Assembly: GCA_964597315.1 (NCBI GenBank) | Contig: CAZQXD010000082.1 | Location: 1-17,033, forward strand | From: CAZQXD01 sp964597315 | GTDB lineage: Bacteria; Pseudomonadota; Gammaproteobacteria; Competibacterales; Competibacteraceae | DNA length: 17,033 nt | Direction of reading: 5' to 3' | In this document: positions 1 to 5,814 of the stretch, piece after piece | Layout of the letters: each line of letters opens with the position of its first letter | Position numbering within the stretch: position 1 is the stretch's first letter | Program-made: the position numbers and the translations under genes | The notes under the pieces: generated by a model | Database searches by the model: none | What the model was told of the DNA's origin: nothing | The model's input: the letters and a program-made list of their open reading frames with translations, nothing else

Positions 1-117
1 CAGTATCTGACCAAGCTGCTGTTAGATATGTGACTTTTCGTGCGATCGCCCTGCCTATTGTTCGCCTGACTATACCAATCATGACGGTTTGTACGTTGAA
101 AAAATGGATGCTTTATT

Positions 118-188
118 GACTAACGCGCCAATAATCGGACCCGTAAACTGCGCAGCAGTTTACGGGTCCGATTATTGGGATGTTAGGC
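118..188 (-). repeat. attC recombination site of cassette B, near-perfect palindrome
   Basis: Read on the minus strand, the site starts with R'' GCCTAAC (188-182), runs through a 24-bp perfect stem (arms 128-151 and 155-178, 3-nt loop 152-154), and ends with R' GTTAGTC (124-118). R'' does not match the R' beside it but is the exact complement of GTTAGGC, the core that opens this same cassette at 958-952. That is expected when a circular cassette has been integrated. The DUF2971 stop codon lies 3 bp away, as is usual in cassettes. Typical attC sites have bulged bases in the stem; this inner stem has none, the only mismatches being the short ATC/CGC spacer next to the core boxes. An alternative reading is a strong terminator-like hairpin. 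Confidence 0.72.
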
Positions 189-957
189 CAGTTATAGTCC
201 AAAAGGGAATACCATATTATCAGGTGATGCATATAATAAAGACCTTAAAATCCTTCCCGTGAAGTTTGTCCTAGCTTTAATATCTGCTTTGACTTTCTTG
301 AATTCGGCATAATCAAGCCTTGGGTCAATCATTATTTGATCAATTAGGTCGTGAGGATTTACATCGTATTTATATATGTTCCCGGAAGTACCGTTATCCT
401 TCTCAAAATATAGAAGGCGAACTTCATTTTCATGCCTAAATGCTGGCCTTTTGATGAGGAGTGTTTTTGCCAGCTCATATGCTTGTGGATTTATTTTTCC
501 TTTAAAAACAGTATTTGCAAATTCCATCATATTTGCGTTATTAAGATATTTAACCTTTCCAATAAAGCACTGGACGTTCTGCCAAGGCTGTAACTTAGAA
601 GCAAGACTATGAGCCAATTTTGGAATGGTTGTTCTTATTCTGACTCCACTTGAGCTTGGAGAGTATATCCTCCACATTGCATCTGATGTCTTATGACGAG
701 TCCAACATTGACCGTAGAAATTATCTCTACACCCAAAATCTACAATTTCTCCATCAGGCAACTTGGCTTTAGATTTCAGAATAAAATTTTCGAATGGATC
801 TTCCCATTTCTTTGGAATGACTAAAACATTTTGTTCGCTTGAAAAAAGTTCGAATAGACGATCTAAAGAAATAATTCTATAGATGTATTGATCTTTGACG
901 CTCAGGTCGATATTTATGAAATTGTTTTTATTTAACATGATGTCCCTACAAGCCTAA
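124..957 (-). mobile_element. integron gene cassette B (DUF2971)
   Basis: Boundaries come from the cut point G/TTRRRY in the two flanking core boxes, giving 834 bp that contains one ORF plus its attC. The cassette opens with TTAGGCTTG and the ORF starts 19 nt after that opening. This compact layout, with a short leader, a single gene and an attC abutting the stop codon, is standard for gene cassettes. No integrase gene is present in the window, so the array is either a cluster of attC sites lacking integrase or the integrase lies further left. Confidence 0.65.
192..938 (-). CDS. DUF2971 family protein
   Basis: This 248-aa protein has the layout of the DUF2971 family. There is an N-terminal IYRIIS segment (19-24), WEDPFEN (45-51), CWT (78-80) followed by SDAMWRIYS (85-93) and GVRI (98-101), and a C-terminal RPAFRHENEVRLLY (164-177), the usual 'K..W..E.E.R' signature. 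The family is widespread in mobile DNA and gene cassettes; its biochemical role is not established to my knowledge. The start ATG has AGGGA about 5 nt upstream on the minus strand and lies just inside the cassette boundary. The gene is AT-rich relative to the 2.6-14 kb core, which fits acquisition by transfer. The sequence looks intact. A defence role is a guess from family context only. Confidence 0.88.
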   Translation of the reverse strand: MLNKNNFINIDLSVKDQYIYRIISLDRLFELFSSEQNVLVIPKKWEDPFENFILKSKAKLPDGEIVDFGCRDNFYGQCWTRHKTSDAMWRIYSPSSSGVRIRTTIPKLAHSLASKLQPWQNVQCFIGKVKYLNNANMMEFANTVFKGKINPQAYELAKTLLIKRPAFRHENEVRLLYFEKDNGTSGNIYKYDVNPHDLIDQIMIDPRLDYAEFKKVKADIKARTNFTGRILRSLLYASPDNMVFPFGL

Positions 958-981
958 CGCCGCTGCAGCGATTCGTTAGCT
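952..981 (-). repeat. short attC-like site of cassette A (about 30 bp)
   Basis: On the minus strand this reads AGCTAAC (981-975), a 16-nt middle containing the palindrome CGCTGCAGCG, then GTTAGGC (958-952). The first box is the exact complement of GTTAGCT, which opens cassette A at 1793-1787. The second box opens cassette B. The TGA of the upstream gene is one base away. Known functional attC sites are generally about 57 bp or longer, so this one is unusually small; it may be a deletion derivative or a minimal site. Confidence 0.6.
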
Positions 982-982
982 T

Positions 983-1417
983 TCACTCCGCCTGCTGCTG
1001 ATTGAGTTGCAATTGAAGTTTCAACCCCTCATTACGTAGCCCTTCAAGCTTGATCTGGTCCTCCAAGAACCTCAACCCCAGCGGTGGGTTGTGCAGTTCA
1101 CCTTCGAAGCGTGGAACATAAACTGCTGTTCCATTCATACACAGTTTATTGCGGCATACACTGAGGCTTTTTCGAACCTCTTTCTCTGCCTCATTTATAT
1201 CCGCGTCCAGTTGTTGGCGAAGATCGGAGTTCTCTGGCTTTGCCAGGCGTTCCTTCTCCAAAATCTTGAAGGTATAAAGAGACTTAAACGCCTCAAAATA
1301 GTCCCCGACCTGCAAACTTTCCACGCCGCTTTCAAACATCTGTTTTGTCGACCGATCATCAGCGTGCGCAAATCCCGCAATGATCATAAGGGCACATATG
1401 CCAAGAAACTTATTCAT
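983..1417 (-). CDS. small secreted protein with signal peptide, unknown function
   Basis: I do not recognise this 144-aa protein. Residues 1-19 form a clear Sec signal peptide with a likely AHA cleavage site before DD, so the mature protein should be periplasmic. Residues about 25-85 are helical and charged, in a TPR-like pattern (SGVESLQVGDYFEAFKSLY). Two cysteines sit close together in SVCRNKLCMNG and could form a disulphide. The C-terminus (about 118-144) is Leu/Gln-rich and coiled-coil-like. The ATG overlaps the end of the upstream membrane-protein gene by 8 nt, and there is no strong Shine-Dalgarno sequence, so translational coupling is likely. The two proteins probably work together at the inner membrane (inference). 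Confidence 0.75.
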   Translation of the reverse strand: MNKFLGICALMIIAGFAHADDRSTKQMFESGVESLQVGDYFEAFKSLYTFKILEKERLAKPENSDLRQQLDADINEAEKEVRKSLSVCRNKLCMNGTAVYVPRFEGELHNPPLGLRFLEDQIKLEGLRNEGLKLQLQLNQQQAE

Positions 1418-1766
1418 AGAAAGACTTCGGAAGCTTTGAGGGAAGAGATACCTTGCCCTCTTGGTTTAAGGTGCTAGGTTTCGTTGTTTGATCTGACGGA
1501 AAGCTGAACTGATTCTTTGATGTAACAGAAACTGCAAGAAGGACAACGCCAAGCAGCACGAAAAACGTTCCTGGTGACACACTAACGAGATCAGCCTTGT
1601 ACCCGGTCATTTCCGCTTTGAACGAAAACTCTCCCTTAATTCCGTCTCTGAGCAGGGTAAAACCCATCTTAACTATCAGATAGCCAACAAAGAGTATTGC
1701 CAGCTTATAAATAAGAATCGGCACTACTACGAGCGCAGACTGAATCACTATATCCGGCATACTCAT
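1410..1766 (-). CDS. small inner-membrane protein, unknown function
   Basis: I do not recognise this protein of about 118 aa. Two hydrophobic segments are visible, one at about residues 5-33 (ALVVVPILIYKLAILFVGY) and one at about 57-76 (FFVLLGVVLLAVSV). A charged loop lies between them and a polar Ser/Pro/Lys-rich tail follows. Three in-frame ATGs are close together (1772, 1766, 1760). I prefer 1766 because AAAGGG lies 8 nt upstream; a TTG at 1799 would start outside the cassette boundary. It is the first gene of cassette A, and its stop region overlaps the start of the secreted-protein gene. The pair forms a membrane plus periplasm unit. Confidence 0.7.
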   Translation of the reverse strand: MSMPDIVIQSALVVVPILIYKLAILFVGYLIVKMGFTLLRDGIKGEFSFKAEMTGYKADLVSVSPGTFFVLLGVVLLAVSVTSKNQFSFPSDQTTKPSTLNQEGKVSLPSKLPKSFYE

Positions 1767-1848
1767 ATCCATATCCCTTTCGTGAAAGCTAACGTGCAAT
1801 ATACAGAATCTACCCTACCCGGATTAGACAGAATCTACGTATTGCCCT

Positions 1849-1982
1849 TAGGGCTGTTCAATGCTTGCCTCCAACACTCAGAGGCCACGTTCTGATGCTA
1901 CATAACCCATTGATTCCTTGTCTGGCAGCAAGCACTTAAAAGTGAATTATGGTGTGCAGAGCATGAGCATTGAACAGCCCTA
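1849..1982. mobile_element. MITE-like element with 17-bp terminal inverted repeats
   Basis: TAGGGCTGTTCAATGCT (1849-1865) is repeated exactly in inverted orientation at 1966-1982. If the outermost TA is a duplicated target, the element proper begins GGGCTGTTC and spans 1851-1980. The 100-bp interior has no ORF but has a nested pair (TGCTTGC at 1862-1868 with GCAAGCA at 1928-1934). The size, perfect ends and TA flank fit a non-autonomous element mobilised by a transposase encoded elsewhere; the family is not identifiable from the ends alone. Confidence 0.55.
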
Positions 1983-2665
1983 GCCATCTGTACATCCATC
2001 TTTTCCTACGGGGTATTTAAACCCCTTACGATAATTCTAAACAATGCGAGCTAATGCCAATTGGCAAGTACGGAGTACGGCACTTAATCGATCATGCCCA
2101 GCAAGCAGTGAATAGAACGCCTCTTTGCGATAGACGCCTGACGCAAACTAGCGCGTCTGGATGAGCGGATCTCGACCGAATTGGAATGCTGCTCGGCTAG
2201 CGAGACCCGGGCTGTGAGCGGGCATCACTGGTGATGCTTTGGTGTGGTGCGGGCTCTTACAATTTTTAGTCTGACGCCCCCGCCGCTCTACTGCGAAAGA
2301 GTGGATGATGGGGTTGCTTGTTCAGCAAGGGCGTCACTTGATGTTAGGACTATCCTCATTGCTGTCATTATTTTAATAATTTAGTCCTCTGTAATCTCAT
2401 GTCAACAAAAAAGTTGTGAAAAATTTACTTTTGTCAAGTGCATTATTGAAAAGACATGAAATATTTTTTCCTTTCGAAAACCCCATGCCTCCATGGCTAC
2501 CCTCCAGGCGCATAGGGAACAGGCTCCAGCGAAGACCAAAATCTCGCCTTCGGTGAACAGCACAAGCCCATCGATGAGTAGCAGAGGCCAGCCCTTGCCC
2601 CTTGACGGCCGCCCCCGGCCTGGCGTCCCATAAGGGCTTTTCAGCCACCACCCCAGAGGTACCCC
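1983..2665. other. gene-free intergenic region with several hairpins
   Basis: I see no convincing gene here. Visible structures are the 12-bp palindrome TGCCAATTGGCA (2055-2066), a stem AGACGC/GCGTCT (2132-2137 with 2153-2158), a tight hairpin GCATCAC/GTGATGC (2222-2228 with 2231-2237), a stem TGACGCCC/GGGCGTCA (2272-2279 with 2329-2336) enclosing TTGCT/AGCAA (2314-2318 with 2324-2328), and an AT-rich block at 2360-2470 that separates accessory from core DNA. Short minus-strand ORFs exist but have no recognisable domains. Confidence 0.5.
2269..2349 (-). repeat. possible degenerate attC remnant
   Basis: The minus strand reads TCCTAAC at 2349-2343 and GTCAGAC at 2275-2269, each about one mismatch from the R'' and R' consensus. 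Between them TGACGCCC and its complement form a stem around an inner TTGCT/AGCAA hairpin. Like the attC of cassette B, it reads CCTAACATC at one end. The orientation agrees with the two cassettes. The mismatched core boxes make this weak. Confidence 0.3.
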
Positions 2666-3049
2666 ATGGCCCGCGAAATCATCAAAACCGATAAAGCCCC
2701 CGCCGCCATCGGCACGTATTCCCAGGCCGTCAAGGCTGGGGACACCGTATATATTTCCGGCCAGATTCCCCTGGACCCGGCCACCATGGAACTGGTCTCT
2801 GGGGTTGATGCCCAGATCCGCCAGGTGTTCGACAACCTCAAGGCGGTGGCCGAGGCCAGCGGCGGCGGTTTGGGGGATGTGGCCAAGCTGAATATCTTTT
2901 TGACCGACCTGGGCAATTTCGCCATGGTCAACCAAATCATGGCCGAGTATTTCCAGGAACCCTATCCGGCCCGGGCCGCCATCGGTGTGGCGGCCCTGCC
3001 CAAGGGCGCCCAGGTGGAGATGGACGCCATTCTGGCGCTGGGGGGCTGA
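2666..3049 (+). CDS. ridA: RidA family reactive intermediate/imine deaminase
   Basis: This 127-aa protein matches RidA (YjgF/YER057c/UK114) over its full length. The RidA clade hydrolyses reactive enamine/imine intermediates released by PLP enzymes such as threonine dehydratase, in the cytosol, usually as a trimer. Visible marks are the N-terminal AIGTYSQAVKAGDTVYISGQ, the middle LTDLGNFAMVNQIMAEYF, and the C-terminal signature PARAAIGVAALPKGAQVEMDA, where the Arg of PAR corresponds to the substrate-binding Arg105 of the family. The ATG is preceded by AGAGG. It is the first GC-rich core gene after the AT-rich accessory block. Its stop is 6 nt from the end of a convergent small gene. It appears complete. 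Confidence 0.95.
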   Translation: MAREIIKTDKAPAAIGTYSQAVKAGDTVYISGQIPLDPATMELVSGVDAQIRQVFDNLKAVAEASGGGLGDVAKLNIFLTDLGNFAMVNQIMAEYFQEPYPARAAIGVAALPKGAQVEMDAILALGG

Positions 3050-3055
3050 TTCAGC

Positions 3056-3313
3056 TTAGAGGCGTTCCCTGAGCAGACCATAGCCCGATGCGGTCAGCAG
3101 CACGGCGTTGACCGTGGTCGGGTAGAGCCGCCCGGCCTGGCGCAGGGACTCGATTTCGGCGGCGTGGCCGGCGGCGTCCAGATAGATAAAATGTTCGCCC
3201 TCGATCAGGCGTTCGCCCAGGGCCTTGAAAGCCCGGAAGGCGCCGCCCTTGGTCAGGCCGTGGCGGGTGTCGATCTCCCGAAACGACAGCAAGTCCCCAT
3301 AGTCCGTGCGCAT
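3056..3313 (-). CDS. small conserved-looking hypothetical protein
   Basis: An 85-aa soluble, mixed-charge protein beginning MRTDYGDLLSFREID, with no signal peptide or membrane segment. Recognisable blocks are HGLTKGGAFRAFKALGERL, GEHFIYLDA and LYPTTVNAVLLTASGYGLL. I recall no named domain, though the composition looks like a real protein. A longer start (ATG at 3346) would overlap the divergent membrane-protein start, so I prefer 3313. It lies convergent to ridA (6 nt apart) and divergent from the 3345 gene with only 31 nt between starts, so any promoter must lie partly inside its neighbour. It could be spurious, but the opposite strand has no better ORF. Confidence 0.55.
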   Translation of the reverse strand: MRTDYGDLLSFREIDTRHGLTKGGAFRAFKALGERLIEGEHFIYLDAAGHAAEIESLRQAGRLYPTTVNAVLLTASGYGLLRERL

Positions 3314-3344
3314 CTTCAGGCTACCATTGAGACAAGGAATCACC

Positions 3345-3707
3345 ATGAATCAGCCTAGCACGCCGCCGCCCCTACCGGTCAGCGCCACGGATTCCGCCAA
3401 GCAGGCGGCCACCTTGGTCTATGCCTTGCAGGCGGCCTCCTTCCTGGTGGGGGTGACGGTATTCGCCGCCATCATTGTCAACTATATCAAGCTGGATGAG
3501 ACCCGAGGCACCTGGGTGGAGTCCCATTTCCGCTGGCAGATCCGCACCTTCTGGTTCAGTTTGCTGTGGGGGGTGCTGGGGGTGATTCTGAGTGTGGTGC
3601 TGGTGGGTTATCTGATCCTGGCGGCCAACGTGGTGTGGTTTGTCTACCGCATCGTCAAGGGCTGGCTGTATCTGAGCGAAAACCGCCCCCTATACGCCAC
3701 CCCATGA
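3345..3707 (+). CDS. small membrane protein, TIC20-like/DUF4870-type
   Basis: This 120-aa protein has a Pro-rich N-terminus (MNQPSTPPPLP) and helices at about 25-47 (YALQAASFLVGVTVFAAIIV) and 72-104. The signature TWVESHFRWQIRTFWFSLLW lies between them. That pattern (NYIK, then ESHFRWQIRTFW) is typical of small bacterial integral membrane proteins annotated DUF4870 or TIC20-like; function is unknown. AAGGA lies 6 nt before the ATG. Its TGA overlaps the next ATG in ATGA (3704-3707), so the MFS gene is probably translationally coupled to it. Confidence 0.82.
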   Translation: MNQPSTPPPLPVSATDSAKQAATLVYALQAASFLVGVTVFAAIIVNYIKLDETRGTWVESHFRWQIRTFWFSLLWGVLGVILSVVLVGYLILAANVVWFVYRIVKGWLYLSENRPLYATP

Positions 3708-4885
3708 CCCCACCCCCCTGGATCATGCCGGCCATCGTGCTGTCCCAGTTCGCCGGCACCTCCCTGTGGTTCGCCAGCAACGCCGTACTGGAGGATTTGC
3801 AGGCCCATTGGAACCTGTCCCCGGACGCCCTGGGCGATATGACCTCGGCGGTGCAGTTGGGCTTTATCGCCGGAACCCTGATTTTCGCCTTTTTCGCCAT
3901 CGCCGACCAATTCTCGCCCCGCAAAGTGTTCTTCGTCTGTTCCTTGGCCGGGGCCGGGGCCAATCTGGGGCTTTATCTATGGGCCGAGGGGCTGGGGGCG
4001 CTGCTGGCGTTTCGGTTTCTGACCGGGTTTTTTCTGGCGGGCATCTACCCGGTGGGCATGAAAATCGCCGCTGGCTGGTACCAGGCCGACCTGGGCCGGG
4101 CCATCGGCTTGCTAGTGGGGGCGCTGGTGCTGGGCACGGCTTTTCCCCACCTGGTTCGGAGCCTGGGGACCAGTCTGCCGTGGACAACGGTCATCCTGAC
4201 CACCGCCGCCGTGGCCGCCCTGGGGGGCCTGCTGATGCTGCTCGCCGTCCCCGACGGGCCGCACCTGGCCAAGGGGGCCCGCTTCGATCCCAAGGCCCTG
4301 CTGGCGGTGGCCCGGATTCCTAACTTTCGGGCTTCGGCGTTCGGCTATTTCGGCCATATGTGGGAACTGTATGCATTCTGGGCCTTTGTGCCCTTTCTGC
4401 TGGCCGCCTATGCCGCCCATCAAGGTTTGCCGGAACTGGATGTGGCCTGGTGGTCGTTCTGGATCATCGCCGTGGGCAGCCTGGGCTGCGTGGTGGGCGG
4501 AGTAGTCTCCGTGCGGTGGGGCAGCGCCCGGGTGGCCTTCGGGCAACTGGCCGTATCCGGGGTCTGCTGTCTGCTGTCGCCGGTGCTGTTTTACGCGCCT
4601 CCGCCGCTGTTTCTGGCTTTTTTGTTGGTGTGGGGCATTACCGTAGTGGGGGACTCGCCTCAGTTTTCGGCCCTCAATGCCCGCAACGCCCCCCCTCGGC
4701 GGGTGGGTTCGGCCCTGACCATCGTCAACTGCCTGGGCTTTTCCATCTCCATTATCAGCATCCAAATGGTCAATGAACTGGCCACCCGCTGGGGGCCGGA
4801 ACTGATTCTGATTCCTTTGTTCGTGGGACCGGTGTTCGGGCTGTGGGCGCTGCGGCCATTGTTGGGTAGGGCGATAAAGGCGTAG
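3704..4885 (+). CDS. MFS transporter
   Basis: This 393-aa permease has about 12 hydrophobic segments and belongs to the major facilitator superfamily. The N-terminal half begins with IMPAIVLSQFAGTSLWFASN, has the motif-A-like loop ADQFSPRKVFF between helices 2 and 3, and has RFLTGFFLAGIYPVGMKI in helices 4-5. A charged central loop (DGPHLAKGARFDPKALL) separates the halves, and the C-terminal half contains VGDSPQFSALNARNAPPRRVGS. The substrate cannot be read from sequence. I place the start at 3704, in the ATGA overlap with the upstream gene, not at the earlier in-frame codon at 3566, which would lie inside that gene. Confidence 0.9.
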   Translation: MTPPPWIMPAIVLSQFAGTSLWFASNAVLEDLQAHWNLSPDALGDMTSAVQLGFIAGTLIFAFFAIADQFSPRKVFFVCSLAGAGANLGLYLWAEGLGALLAFRFLTGFFLAGIYPVGMKIAAGWYQADLGRAIGLLVGALVLGTAFPHLVRSLGTSLPWTTVILTTAAVAALGGLLMLLAVPDGPHLAKGARFDPKALLAVARIPNFRASAFGYFGHMWELYAFWAFVPFLLAAYAAHQGLPELDVAWWSFWIIAVGSLGCVVGGVVSVRWGSARVAFGQLAVSGVCCLLSPVLFYAPPPLFLAFLLVWGITVVGDSPQFSALNARNAPPRRVGSALTIVNCLGFSISIISIQMVNELATRWGPELILIPLFVGPVFGLWALRPLLGRAIKA

Positions 4886-4933
4886 GGTTCACCCTTTTAG
4901 TTTTTGCGCTGTCTGTCGGGAGGAAACACTACC

Positions 4934-5812
4934 ATGTCAAATCCAAAACTGGCCTTTCTGGGCCTGGGCGTCATGGGCTATCCCATGGCCGGCCACCTGG
5001 CCCGGTCGGGTTACGCCGTCACCGTCTACAACCGCACCGCCGCCAAGGCCGAACGCTGGGCGCGGGAGCAGGGTGGCCAGGCCGCCCCTACACCCGCCGA
5101 GGCGGCGGCCCAAGCCGATATTGTCCTGGCCTGCGTGGGCAACGACGACGACCTGCGGGCCGTGACCCTGGGGGAGGACGGGGCCTTCGCGGGCATGGCG
5201 GCCGGGTCCTTGTTCGTGGACCACACCACCGCCTCGGCGGACGTGGCCAGGGAACTGGGCGCTGTGGCTCGGGAACGGGGACTGGGCTTTCTGGATGCTC
5301 CAGTGTCCGGGGGCCAGGCCGGAGCCGAAAACGCCAAGCTGACCATCATGGTGGGGGCCGACAACCCCCAACACTACGCCGCCGTCGAGCCGGTTATGGA
5401 ACGCTATGCTCGGGCGGTGACCCATATGGGACCGGTGGGCAGCGGCCAACTCACCAAAATGGTCAACCAAATTTGCATCGGCGGCCTGCTACAAGGCTTG
5501 GCCGAGGCCCTGAATTTCGGCCAGAAGGCCGGCCTGGACATGGCCGCCGTGGTGGAGGTGATCTCCAAGGGCGCGGCCCAATCCTGGCAAATGGAGAACC
5601 GCTCCCTCTCCATGCTAGAGGGCCGCTTCGACTTCGGTTTCGCCGTGGAGTGGATGCGCAAGGACTTGGGCATCTGCCTGGCCGAGGCCAAGCGTAACGG
5701 CGCCCGGTTGCCGGCTACCGCCCTAGTGGATCAGTTCTACGCCCAGGTTCAGGCCCGGGGCGGGTCTCGCTGGGATACCAGCAGCCTGATTCAGCTATTG
5801 CAAAAGGACTGA
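4934..5812 (+). CDS. NAD(P)-dependent beta-hydroxyacid dehydrogenase (3-hydroxyisobutyrate dehydrogenase family)
   Basis: A 292-aa cytosolic oxidoreductase of the 3-hydroxyisobutyrate dehydrogenase/tartronate semialdehyde reductase/glyoxylate reductase group. It has the Rossmann motif GLGVMGYPMAGHL (10-22), the substrate-binding DAPVSGGQAGAENAKLTIMV and the catalytic-lysine segment GSGQLTKMVNQ; the C-terminal half is the all-helical domain. The second beta strand ends in YNRT, where Asn-Arg in place of an acidic residue suggests NADP(H), as in glyoxylate/succinic semialdehyde reductases (inference). The start at 4934 has GGGAGGA upstream; an earlier in-frame codon at 4904 lacks support. The stop is 2 nt before the recG start, so the two may be cotranscribed. 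Confidence 0.92.
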   Translation: MSNPKLAFLGLGVMGYPMAGHLARSGYAVTVYNRTAAKAERWAREQGGQAAPTPAEAAAQADIVLACVGNDDDLRAVTLGEDGAFAGMAAGSLFVDHTTASADVARELGAVARERGLGFLDAPVSGGQAGAENAKLTIMVGADNPQHYAAVEPVMERYARAVTHMGPVGSGQLTKMVNQICIGGLLQGLAEALNFGQKAGLDMAAVVEVISKGAAQSWQMENRSLSMLEGRFDFGFAVEWMRKDLGICLAEAKRNGARLPATALVDQFYAQVQARGGSRWDTSSLIQLLQKD

Positions 5813-5814
5813 AC

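Larger units (their letters stand above)
958..1792 (-). mobile_element. integron gene cassette A (two-gene cassette)
   Basis: This is an 835-bp unit from the TTAGCT opening at 1792 to the core G at 958. A 13-bp perfect inverted repeat (CGTTAGCTTTCAC at 974-986 and its complement at 1782-1794) flanks the two genes. It extends the R''/R' complementarity of the cassette's own circular form beyond the core box. Two overlapping genes in one cassette is less common than one. An alternative reading is a small transposable unit with 13-bp ends, but the core-box logic shared with cassette B favours a cassette. Confidence 0.6.

Noticed and set aside
1801..1840. CRISPR-like spacing of the ACAGAATCTAC repeats
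   Set aside because: Only two short copies 26 bp apart, with no array and no cas genes in the window.
2343..2350. GTTAGGAC as an attI site
   Set aside because: No integrase gene beside it and the rest of the site fits a degenerate attC better.
2402..2935. Minus-strand ORF overlapping ridA
   Set aside because: Most of it is antisense to ridA; the remainder has no recognisable domain or ribosome-binding site.
4112..4765. Minus-strand ORF of 217 codons inside the MFS gene
   Set aside because: Low-complexity His/Gln/Gly product with no recognisable domain, entirely covered by a convincing transporter gene.
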